Positions 6,839 through 13,507 of a DNA stretch of 15,178 nucleotides are shown in pieces. Origin of the DNA: DAIUCA01 sp964613675 (GTDB lineage: Bacteria > Pseudomonadota > Gammaproteobacteria > Competibacterales > Competibacteraceae); the NCBI GenBank assembly GCA_964613675.1, contig CAZTIH010000058.1:1-15178 (forward strand). The letters run 5' to 3'. Positions within the stretch are counted from its first letter, which is position 1, and each line of letters starts with the position of its first letter. The notes beneath the pieces are model-generated. The model made no database searches and was not told where the DNA came from. It saw nothing but the letters and a program-made list of their open reading frames with translations. The position numbers were made by a program, and so were the translations under genes.

Positions 6839-7960
6839 ATGAAACCCGTCGTGATCGACGACACCACTTTACGCGATGGCGAACAGTCTGCCGGCGTGTC
6901 TTTCAGCGTAGAAGAAAAGCTGTCGATTGCGCAGAATTTAGCGGCGATTGGCGTTCCCGAGCTCGAAATTGGCATTCCCGCCATGGGTGCAGAAGAACGG
7001 GAAAGTATGCAAGCCATCTGTGCGTTGGGGTTACCCAGTCGTTTGTTGGCATGGTGTCGAATGCGAGACGAGGATTTAGTAGCTTGTCGGCACCTAGGGG
7101 TCCACATGGTCGATTTATCTATTCCCGTTTCCTATCAACAAATTAAACATAAATTGCGACAGTCTCCGGAGTGGGTATTGGCGCAAATTCGACGATTCGT
7201 GCCCTTGGCGCGGGACATGGACTTAGCGGTGTGCGTCGGTGGAGAAGATAGTTCTCGGGCCGATGCAGACTTTCTGTTACAGGTTGCAGAAACCGCTCAG
7301 TCCGTGGGGGCAGAACGGTTTCGTTACGCAGATACGGTGGGAATTGCCGAGCCTTTTGGCATTGCCGATGTCTTTAAGCGGTTGCGTCAACGAGTCGATT
7401 TAGATTTGGAGATTCACGCCCACGACGATTTGGGATTGGCGACGGCGAATAGTTTGGCCGCCGTACAGGGCGGGGCAACGCACATCAACACCACCGTTCA
7501 CGGCCTGGGCGAACGGGCAGGAAATGCCCCCTTAGAAGAGGTCGTCATGGGATTGAAACATCTGTACCAGCGCCCAACCCACATCGACTTAAGAAATTTT
7601 AGCGCATTATCAGAACTCGTCGCCCAAGCGTCTGGACGTCCCCTTGCGTGGCAAAAAAGTTTGGTGGGAGAAGGGGCATTTACTCACGAAGCGGGCATTC
7701 ATGTGGATGGTTTGTTAAAGGATCCGTTGAACTATCAGGGGATTGATCCTGCAGAACTGAATCGCACCCACCGTCTCGTGTTGGGCAAGCATTCGGGAAA
7801 ACATGCCGTCGTCATGGCTTACGAAGCGTTGGGCATTACGCTGACCGATCTCCAAGCCGAAATGTTATTACAACGGGTGCGCCAATTTGTAACCCAACAC
7901 AAACGCTCCCCACAAACCCCTGATTTGCAACAATTTTACGGCACATGCCGAGGAGAATAG
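6839..7960 (+). CDS. nifV: Homocitrate synthase NifV
   Basis: 373-residue enzyme that condenses acetyl-CoA with 2-oxoglutarate to give (R)-homocitrate, the organic ligand of the nitrogenase FeMo-cofactor. It belongs to the HMGL/alpha-isopropylmalate synthase TIM-barrel family: N-terminal DTTLRDGEQSAG (8-19), RYADTVGI in mid-barrel, the metal-binding HAH (His193 and His195) in EIHAHDDLGLATANS, and the signature GLGERAGNAPLEEV. It has the short NifV length and lacks the C-terminal LeuA regulatory domain, which argues against a leucine-pathway enzyme; the nif context agrees. ATG 6839 lies 9 bases after GGGAG. It is the first gene of a probable operon that continues to nifM. Confidence 0.95.
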   Translation: MKPVVIDDTTLRDGEQSAGVSFSVEEKLSIAQNLAAIGVPELEIGIPAMGAEERESMQAICALGLPSRLLAWCRMRDEDLVACRHLGVHMVDLSIPVSYQQIKHKLRQSPEWVLAQIRRFVPLARDMDLAVCVGGEDSSRADADFLLQVAETAQSVGAERFRYADTVGIAEPFGIADVFKRLRQRVDLDLEIHAHDDLGLATANSLAAVQGGATHINTTVHGLGERAGNAPLEEVVMGLKHLYQRPTHIDLRNFSALSELVAQASGRPLAWQKSLVGEGAFTHEAGIHVDGLLKDPLNYQGIDPAELNRTHRLVLGKHSGKHAVVMAYEALGITLTDLQAEMLLQRVRQFVTQHKRSPQTPDLQQFYGTCRGE

Positions 7961-7962
7961 TC

Positions 7963-8094
7963 ATGCCAACGAAAATGGTGACCGTAAAACCGCCTGTTCC
8001 AGTTTCTTCAACCTCTACGCCTCATCGTCGCCCCGACTGGATCGTCATCCCCCGCCCGCCCGTGATTGGGCAAACCGCTTGGCGATTGAAATAA
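7963..8094 (+). CDS. Small 43-residue ORF between nifV and cysE
   Basis: A short ORF, not recognised as any known nif protein. Support for translation: a strong ribosome binding site AGGAGA (7951-7956) lies 6 bases before the ATG, inside the end of nifV, and the stop overlaps the cysE ATG as TAATG. The product is Pro/Thr/Ser-rich and basic, with no membrane segment. Its middle, HRRPDWIVIPRPP (21-33), resembles the R-P-x-W-I/L start of the N-terminal extension of lipoyl synthase, but nothing of the radical-SAM domain follows. It may be a genuine small protein, a leader that couples cysE translation to nifV, or a relic of a longer gene. The NifT family is excluded by sequence. Confidence 0.5.
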   Translation: MPTKMVTVKPPVPVSSTSTPHRRPDWIVIPRPPVIGQTAWRLK

Positions 8095-8876
8095 TGAACG
8101 CTGTTGCAAGAAAACAACAGTTGACCGATCCCCCAGTAAAAGTTGGATTTTTACAACAGATACGGGCGGATATTGGCTGTGTTTTCGCCCGCGACCCGGC
8201 GGCCCGTTCAACGCTTGAGGTGATGACCACCTATCCAGGCATTCATGCCGTGATTGGTCATCGGATTGCGCACGGCCTTTGGCGACGAGGTTGGCGTTAT
8301 CCAGCGCGCTTTTTATCGTTTTTAGTGCGCATGGTGACGCATATCGACATCCACCCTGGGGCGGTAATTGGTCAACGCTTTTTTATTGACCACGGTTGTG
8401 GCGTTGTGATTGGGGAGACCGCCGAAGTAGGAGACGATGTCACGCTTTATCACGGAGTGACCCTCGGCGGAACGACTTGGCGACAGGGCAAACGGCATCC
8501 CACGCTAGGCGATGGTGTTGTTGTCGGCGCCGGGGCCAAAATTTTGGGGCCAATCGTCCTAGAAAACGGCGTTCGTGTAGGCGCAAATTCGGTGGTCGTC
8601 AAAGATGTGCCCGCGAACAAAACGGTAGTTGGCATTCCTGGCAAAGTCGTTCAAACCCGTCGCGGCGAGGGGTTAGATTTGAACCATCATCTCATGCCCG
8701 ATCCTGTGGCCGGTGCTATTAGCTGTTTGCTCGACCGCATCGGTCAACTCGAACATCAATTGGGCATTCGTCACGCCCCCGATGGCCGTTCACTGGAACA
8801 AGAGTGTAAAGACTGCCAATCGGTACAGGTTTGTGTGGGCGATAAACCCCCTGTGGAGGTAGATTCATGGCCGTAA
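8094..8876 (+). CDS. cysE: Serine O-acetyltransferase (nif-associated CysE)
   Basis: 260-residue left-handed beta-helix acetyltransferase making O-acetylserine from serine and acetyl-CoA, the precursor of cysteine. In nif clusters this is thought to raise cysteine supply for NifS/NifU Fe-S assembly. Catalytic and hexapeptide motifs: IDIHPGAVIG, FIDHGCGVVIGET, VTLGGTTWRQGKRHP, GAKILGPIVLENG and VGANSVVVKDVP. It is the short form (as in Bacillus-type CysE/EpsC), without the large N-terminal helical domain of E. coli CysE. After the helix is a tail of about 60 residues ending in a Cys cluster, ECKDC...VC (CX2CX5C). ATG 8094 is preferred to a TTG 15 bases upstream because it overlaps the preceding stop as TAATG; it has no clear ribosome site of its own, which suggests coupling. 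Confidence 0.93.
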   Translation: MNAVARKQQLTDPPVKVGFLQQIRADIGCVFARDPAARSTLEVMTTYPGIHAVIGHRIAHGLWRRGWRYPARFLSFLVRMVTHIDIHPGAVIGQRFFIDHGCGVVIGETAEVGDDVTLYHGVTLGGTTWRQGKRHPTLGDGVVVGAGAKILGPIVLENGVRVGANSVVVKDVPANKTVVGIPGKVVQTRRGEGLDLNHHLMPDPVAGAISCLLDRIGQLEHQLGIRHAPDGRSLEQECKDCQSVQVCVGDKPPVEVDSWP

Positions 8877-9403
8877 ACCCCGTTGAGTTAAACCAGAGTG
8901 AGATGGGTGCGCTGTATTTTGAAGCCCCCATGAACCCCCAAGTCAGCTCGCTGATTGCCCAGGCATCGGAAGCCTACGGCACCCCCGAAGCTGAATCATT
9001 TTTACAACAAGCTCTCGCCCTCGCCCCGGATGATTTGACGGTCATCGTGGCGGCGTATCGTTTTTACTACTACCAACACCGCCTCGAACAGGCATTGCGT
9101 TGTGGAGAACGGGCCTTGTCCGTAGCGGGAACCCAGCTCTGTTGGCCTACCTGGGATAGCCTGAGTTTGGATCAGTTACAGGCCCAATTAGCAACCTCGA
9201 CGGGATTGGCCCGATTTTATTTGTTGGCGCTGAAAGGCGTTGGCTATCTGTACTTGCGATTGGGGCAACGCGAAGCCGGAGAAGCGCGCTTGCGTCGGCT
9301 TATGCAGCTCGATCCGCAAGATCAACTCGGTGCGGGCGCACTGCTCGCAGCGATTTATCCCTCTGAAAACAACATTGATGAAGCAACAGGAGAACCCGCG
9401 TGA
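8867..9403 (+). CDS. TPR-repeat protein of the nif operon
   Basis: 178-residue soluble protein of unknown function with no signal peptide. TPR-like helix pairs lie at about 40-85 (ending in 'RLEQALRCGERALSV') and 118-165 ('GVGYLYLRLGQREAGEARLR' then RLMQLDPQDQ), suggesting a protein-protein adaptor. It starts inside the last codons of cysE (ATG 8867, stop of cysE 8874-8876), with GGAGG at 8855-8859, 7 bases before. Its own stop overlaps the nifW GTG. I recall similar unnamed TPR proteins beside nifW/nifZ in other proteobacterial nif clusters. A role in nitrogenase assembly is inferred from position only. Confidence 0.82.
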   Translation: MAVNPVELNQSEMGALYFEAPMNPQVSSLIAQASEAYGTPEAESFLQQALALAPDDLTVIVAAYRFYYYQHRLEQALRCGERALSVAGTQLCWPTWDSLSLDQLQAQLATSTGLARFYLLALKGVGYLYLRLGQREAGEARLRRLMQLDPQDQLGAGALLAAIYPSENNIDEATGEPA

Positions 9404-9726
9404 GCGAACTATTACTCGAACTCGATGATTTAGTCGGTGCAGAAGATTTCTTAAATTACTTTGGCATCGAATTCGATCAATCCGTCGTCCATGTCAATCG
9501 TTTACATATTCTGCAACGGTTCCACGACTATCTCTCCAAAGAGGCGCTCCCCGACACCGTAGAAGCCCAAACCGATCTCTATCGGCGACTGCTTTCCAAG
9601 GCGTATCAAGATTTTGTGGAATCAGATGCGTTAACGGAGAAAGTCTTCAAAGTGTTGAAGGTCCAAGGTCAACCGCAAGAGACCTTTATCCCCTTAGAGA
9701 ACGTCTTCAAGGGGTCTTCGTCGTAA
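9400..9726 (+). CDS. nifW: Nitrogenase stabilising/protective protein NifW
   Basis: 108-residue cytoplasmic protein, close to the usual NifW length. The family helps MoFe protein maturation and limits oxygen damage; it is known to interact with NifZ and the MoFe protein. Diagnostic segments: LDDLVGAEDFLNYFGIEFDQ near the N terminus and NRLHILQRFHDYL after it, then YRRLLSKAYQDFVESDA. GTG start overlapping the upstream stop (GTGA), with CAGGAGA about 8-14 bases before it. Stop overlaps the nifZ ATG (TAATG). Confidence 0.93.
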   Translation: MSELLLELDDLVGAEDFLNYFGIEFDQSVVHVNRLHILQRFHDYLSKEALPDTVEAQTDLYRRLLSKAYQDFVESDALTEKVFKVLKVQGQPQETFIPLENVFKGSSS

Positions 9727-10190
9727 TGGAATACCAGTTTGACTATGGGCAGGCCGTGCGGGTTACGCGCAACGTCCGCAACGATGGCACTTACCCAGGT
9801 ATGGCCATGGGAAACTTACTCGTGCGGCGCGGCACGGTGGGTTATGTGCAGAGTTACGGTACCTTTCTGCAAGATCAGATTATCTACAGCGTCCATTTTA
9901 TTGATGCGGGGCGGTTAATTGGTTGCCGTGAGGAAGAACTCATCGACGCCAACGATCCGTGGACCCCGAGCCTTTACGAATTCCGCGACAAGGTGTCACC
10001 CAATCGTCCCTTGGGTGTGAATGGCGAAATCGTGGCCCATCCCGGCGAAGTAGGCGAAATCACCCGCGTACTGCCCCGCGAAGATGGCTCGGTGGCTTAC
10101 GAATTGTTGATTAATCAGCGTGTGTTTGTCGTACCTGAAGCGATTCTCGAACTCGTTTCCTCGGCATTTGCCCCTGAGGTGTCCTCATGA
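9726..10190 (+). CDS. nifZ: NifZ, MoFe protein P-cluster maturation factor
   Basis: 154-residue protein. In Azotobacter, NifZ is needed for forming the second P-cluster of the MoFe protein. Two similar SH3-like halves are visible: the first around 'FDYGQAVRVTRNVRNDGTYP', 'RRGTVGYVQSYGTFLQDQII' and VHFIDAGRLIGCREEEL; the second around 'GEIVAHPGEVGEITRVLPRE' and YELLINQRVFVVPE. The length is that of typical long NifZ. ATG overlaps the nifW stop; the stop overlaps nifM (ATGA). Confidence 0.93.
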   Translation: MEYQFDYGQAVRVTRNVRNDGTYPGMAMGNLLVRRGTVGYVQSYGTFLQDQIIYSVHFIDAGRLIGCREEELIDANDPWTPSLYEFRDKVSPNRPLGVNGEIVAHPGEVGEITRVLPREDGSVAYELLINQRVFVVPEAILELVSSAFAPEVSS

Positions 10191-11014
10191 GTCTCTTGGC
10201 CTATCACCGTTTGAAGGTCGCGCAGGATCGCTTCCAATGCGGTTATGCAGATCTTAATGCGGAACAACAGCAGCTTGTCGATGATTTAGCGGCGAAGAGT
10301 TTAGCGTTAGAGGAACGGGTTTTGGGGAGTTCTGAAGCGATGGCGTGTGAGGTGACGACGGCGTCCCTTGATGAAGCCGTAGCGACACTCCAAGCGCGTT
10401 ATGAATCTGAAACGGCGTTCTTATCCGCCTTAGCGACTCAACACCTGTCCCGTGACGCTTTACAAAAGGCGTTACAGCGCGAGTTGCAATTTGACACGGT
10501 GATGCAGCGCGTGACGGCAACGCTAGAACCGCCTTCGGAAGCGGAGCTACAGACCTACTTCGCGCAAAATCAGCAACGGTTACAGCAGCCCGAAATGCGA
10601 ACCGCTCGACACATTCTGATTACCGTTAACAACGATTATCCAGAAAACAGTACAGCGGCAGCCAAAACCCGTATTGAGGCCATCTGGAAGCGCTTGCAGC
10701 GACGTCCCGAACGCTTTGCCGATGAAGCGTTGAAGCATTCGGAATGTCCGACGGCCCTTGAGGGCGGTAACTTGGGAAAAGTCACCGCAAAAGCGCTCTA
10801 TCCCAGCCTTGCGACGGCGTTGTTTAGCCTGAACACGGATGAAATGAGTGGCCCTATTGAATCGCCCATTGGCTGGCATATCCTTCAATGCACGCAGATT
10901 CATTCGGCGATCACACCGACTTTTGATGAATTAAAACCCGCGCTCCATCGCAAACTCGATGCTCAAAAACGGCATCAACATCAACGTCAGTGGCTAGCAC
11001 AGCTCGCAAATTGA
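10187..11014 (+). CDS. nifM: NifM, peptidyl-prolyl isomerase for nitrogenase Fe protein
   Basis: 275-residue cytoplasmic chaperone and parvulin-type prolyl isomerase, known to be required for active NifH (and for NifV in some reports). The N-terminal helical, SurA-like half runs to about residue 130. The PpiC rotamase domain is at about 136-232, with the expected MRTARHILITVN, ALEGGNLGKV and GPIESPIGWHILQ segments. No signal peptide is present, which separates it from periplasmic SurA/PpiD proteins. It is the last gene of the coupled nif run; about 100 bases of non-coding sequence follow. Confidence 0.92.
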   Translation: MSLLAYHRLKVAQDRFQCGYADLNAEQQQLVDDLAAKSLALEERVLGSSEAMACEVTTASLDEAVATLQARYESETAFLSALATQHLSRDALQKALQRELQFDTVMQRVTATLEPPSEAELQTYFAQNQQRLQQPEMRTARHILITVNNDYPENSTAAAKTRIEAIWKRLQRRPERFADEALKHSECPTALEGGNLGKVTAKALYPSLATALFSLNTDEMSGPIESPIGWHILQCTQIHSAITPTFDELKPALHRKLDAQKRHQHQRQWLAQLAN

Positions 11015-11022
11015 GGCTTATG

Positions 11023-11063
11023 CCCCAGACTTTTTGTGACGGATTTTACAAAAAACTCAGGGG
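11023..11063 (+). terminator. Imperfect hairpin after nifM, possible terminator
   Basis: CCCC (11023-11026) and TTTTTGT (11031-11037) pair with ACAAAAA (11048-11054) and GGGG (11060-11063). A 4-5 base internal mismatch separates the two short stems, and only TTT follows. It is 9 bases after the nifM stop, where an operon terminator is expected, but the structure is weak. Confidence 0.35.
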
Positions 11064-11118
11064 TTTAACGCGATTGACATAATGGGTCACTAACCTAAGG
11101 GGATCAAACTCCTTTTTG

Positions 11119-12879
11119 ATGCCCAGTGACATGACGCCAAATAATCAGCAGCGATCTGAGCTAGTCGCAGTGCTTTGGGAACTCAAGCAAAACTTGGCCC
11201 GCAGCGATTTACCCTTGAAATACGTTCACTTCAACATGCTCCTCAGCGATGAGGACTATCGCAATGAAGTCCTTCGTAAAGCGGAAGAATCCGATGTCCT
11301 TTCGGTCCGTTCGCTCGCCGAACGCGCCCGTTCCCTCAATGTGGGCGGTAAACTTCTCGCCTCTGGCATGGTGGGCGCCACCACCGGTGCCCTCAGCGGC
11401 ATGAATCCCGTCACCCCTTCACCAGGTGGAATCAGCGGCAACTTAGGATTGGGTGGCACCCCCGGTTCTTCCCCCAAAGCCGAAGAACTCGTACGGGCGG
11501 CTGCAACAGCCCGAGGACGGCCGCTTGTCGGTGGACGTAAGCGTTCATCGTCTCCGTTGCTCTCATTTTTCCTCATTCTCCTAGTGATCGGTTTACTTGG
11601 TGGGGGCGCTTATGTCTTCCGCGACGAACTAGGATTAGCGCCGCGCATCGTGACCGTGTCGGGTTCGATTTTGCGCGATACGCTTTGGGAAGCAGATAAA
11701 ACTTACGTTTTAGAGGGTTTTGTGTTTGTGGAAGGACGAGCGCGGTTAACCATCGAGCCGGGAACCACCATCTTAGGCAAGGGAGCTTCTGCCCTTATCG
11801 TGACTCGCGATGCCTACATTTTTGCGCGGGGTCGCCCTGAAGCGCCCATCGTATTCACCAGTCATCGCCCCGTGGGTGAACGGCGAACGGGCGATTGGGG
11901 CGGCGTGGCGCTTTTGGGGAACGCGGTCGTTAACTTGCCCAACCCTCGTCTTGAAGGCATCCCCGTCGATGACTCACGCGGTTATTTCGGCGGAAATGAT
12001 CCCATTCATAGCTGTGGGGTCTTGGAGTACGTTCGCATTGAATTTGCGGGGTTTGAAATCTCTAAGGATAACGAGTTGAACGGGCTTACTTTGTGCGGAT
12101 GTGGCCGAGGGACTATCGTGCGTTACGTTCAAGTGCATCGGGCGGCGGACGACGGTATTGAGATGTTTGGTGGTTCGGTCAACTTGCAGTATGTGGTCGT
12201 CACGGGCGCCGATGACGATAGCATCGACTGGGATTTGGGCTGGGATGGCTATGTGCAATTCGCCATTATCCAACAGTATGGGGATGTTGGGGACGCGGGG
12301 ATTGAAGCCGATAACAACCCAGTGGATCACAACGCCCTACCCCGTTCGTCCCCCGTCGTTTACAACTTAACGATGATTGGTTCGCGCAACTTAGAACGCG
12401 CCCAACGCGCCATGGTGTTACGGCGCGGGACAGGGGGTCACATTCGCAACTTCATTATTACGGGTTTCCCGCGTACCTCCGTTGACTTCCGCGATAAAGA
12501 AGCTGCCGAACTCATCGCCACAAACCAACTCTCCCTGGCCGCTGGCATCATTCACGACATCGGTCGCGATGGTCAGCAGTTCTTTCAGGATGAGACGGGC
12601 GCACTCGACAATGACTTTGGGCTTTCCGAACTCGATTACTTCTCCAATCCGGCCCGCAAAGTATTACTTGGTGTGGATCCGCAGTTGCCCCGAGAAGCCT
12701 TTAGTTTGACCAATCCAAGTTTTACCCCCCTGATTACCTCGCCGGCGGCCCTACGGGAAAATGCGGTTCAACCACCTCAGGGAGAGTTTTGGGATGAAGC
12801 CGCGAATTTCTTAGGCGCGGTCAGACCCGGTACGGCTCAACCGTGGTATGTAGGCTGGACTTCGTTCCCTGCGAATTAA
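11119..12879 (+). CDS. Membrane-anchored right-handed beta-helix protein
   Basis: 586-residue protein of unknown function. Residues 1-144 are hydrophilic with a Gly/Pro/Ser-rich part (about 85-130). One TM helix lies at about 145-167, preceded by the basic RKR, which predicts a cytoplasmic N terminus and an exported C-terminal part. The exported part (about 175-586) belongs to a widespread beta-helix family: TYVLEGFVFVEGRARLTIEPG then GTTILGKG, RTGDWGGVALLGNAVVN, IVRYVQVHRAADDGIEMFGG and DDDSIDWDLGWDGYVQFAI. Such ectodomains are common in surface proteins, but no enzyme active site is evident. A Cys pair occurs in LCGCGRG. Start choice is uncertain: a TTG at 11116 and an ATG at 11131 are alternatives, and no good ribosome site is seen. 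It lies downstream of nifM but has its own gap, so nif linkage is not implied. Confidence 0.8.
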   Translation: MPSDMTPNNQQRSELVAVLWELKQNLARSDLPLKYVHFNMLLSDEDYRNEVLRKAEESDVLSVRSLAERARSLNVGGKLLASGMVGATTGALSGMNPVTPSPGGISGNLGLGGTPGSSPKAEELVRAAATARGRPLVGGRKRSSSPLLSFFLILLVIGLLGGGAYVFRDELGLAPRIVTVSGSILRDTLWEADKTYVLEGFVFVEGRARLTIEPGTTILGKGASALIVTRDAYIFARGRPEAPIVFTSHRPVGERRTGDWGGVALLGNAVVNLPNPRLEGIPVDDSRGYFGGNDPIHSCGVLEYVRIEFAGFEISKDNELNGLTLCGCGRGTIVRYVQVHRAADDGIEMFGGSVNLQYVVVTGADDDSIDWDLGWDGYVQFAIIQQYGDVGDAGIEADNNPVDHNALPRSSPVVYNLTMIGSRNLERAQRAMVLRRGTGGHIRNFIITGFPRTSVDFRDKEAAELIATNQLSLAAGIIHDIGRDGQQFFQDETGALDNDFGLSELDYFSNPARKVLLGVDPQLPREAFSLTNPSFTPLITSPAALRENAVQPPQGEFWDEAANFLGAVRPGTAQPWYVGWTSFPAN

Positions 12880-12916
12880 ACGCGCATAATTGAGGCGTTG
12901 TACTAGGATGAGAAGG

Positions 12917-12938
12917 GTCGGCGCATTGCCGACTTTTT
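12917..12938 (+). terminator. Rho-independent terminator after the beta-helix gene
   Basis: Perfect 6-base stem GTCGGC (12917-12922) / GCCGAC (12928-12933) with loop GCATT, followed directly by TTTTT (12934-12938). It lies 38 bases after the beta-helix stop. Confidence 0.85.
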
Positions 12939-12974
12939 CATTTCTACACAATGCTTTTAACCGAAGCGATTCTT

Positions 12975-13388
12975 ATGAGAATCATGTCGATTTTCCTTTT
13001 ATTCTGTCTGTTGGGACTGAGTCACTCAGCGTTTGCCCAACGGCTGCCTCAAGGGTCTTACACGCAGAGTTGCCAACAAATGCGCGTGCAAAGACAGGAC
13101 TTATTTGGAGTTTGTCTCGATAGACGGGGAAACGCTCGCCGTACCCGTTTGGAGCGCGCTTTAGCGTGTCCAGGAGATATTGCCAATATCAACGGCAATT
13201 TACGTTGTATGCCACCAACCGATTCTTACGTACGCACCTGTCGGCAAGTGAGCGCCCGTAACGATGTGCTGCGAGCCACTTGTCAGCGCCGCAACGGACG
13301 ATGGCAAGCCACGCAACTCCGTAACTTTCGTCGTCATCTAGGGCGAATCAACAATTGTGACGGCACGCTGACGCCTCGGCGTTGCTAA
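12975..13388 (+). CDS. Secreted CVNH (cyanovirin-N homology) lectin-like protein
   Basis: 137-residue exported protein. A signal peptide occupies 1-21 (hydrophobic core IFLLFCLLGL, cleavage predicted AFA|Q). The mature part is two tandem CVNH half-repeats: GSYTQSC...LFGVC...DIANINGNLRC (about 28-78) and DSYVRTC...LRATC...RINNCDGTL (about 84-137). Cysteines at 33/47 and 89/103 keep the 14-residue spacing of the first cyanovirin-N disulfide; four further Cys (65, 78, 128, 137) may form extra bridges. CVNH proteins bind mannose-rich glycans, but ligand binding here is untested, and the protein is unusually Arg-rich. ATG 12975 gives the best signal peptide; ATG 12951 would add 8 residues. It begins 36 bases after the terminator. 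Confidence 0.8.
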   Translation: MRIMSIFLLFCLLGLSHSAFAQRLPQGSYTQSCQQMRVQRQDLFGVCLDRRGNARRTRLERALACPGDIANINGNLRCMPPTDSYVRTCRQVSARNDVLRATCQRRNGRWQATQLRNFRRHLGRINNCDGTLTPRRC

Positions 13389-13401
13389 AGGCTTTGCCAG
13401 C

Positions 13402-13438
13402 GCGTCAATGCCAAACGATGTCGCGTTGAAATTGACGC
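13402..13438. promoter_or_regulatory. Perfect 8-base inverted repeat upstream of the ABC permease gene
   Basis: GCGTCAAT (13402-13409) and ATTGACGC (13431-13438) are exact reverse complements separated by 21 bases, in the 119-base gap before the permease. The right arm contains TTGACG, a plausible -35, with TAAAAT at 13457-13462 (spacer 19, longer than ideal). A second short repeat, CCGTT/AACGG, follows at 13466-13470 and 13482-13486. Operator or hairpin function is inference. Confidence 0.35.
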
Positions 13439-13507
13439 AATTCGACTAAAACCCCGTAAAATTCACCGTTGACGATTCGCTAACGGGCCGCTGAAACTCC
13501 TTGAACT

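Noticed and set aside
8079..8093. TTG 15 bases upstream as the cysE start
   Set aside because: It would place the start inside the preceding small ORF and add five residues without family similarity; ATG 8094 overlaps the stop as TAATG.
11074..11102. TTGACA as -35 of a promoter for the beta-helix gene
   Set aside because: The hexamer is perfect, but nothing close to TATAAT lies 15-19 bases downstream, so it was not annotated as a promoter.
11974..12330. 118-codon antisense open frame inside the beta-helix gene
   Set aside because: The beta-helix protein on plus has clear family similarity; the antisense frame has no ribosome site and no recognisable domain.
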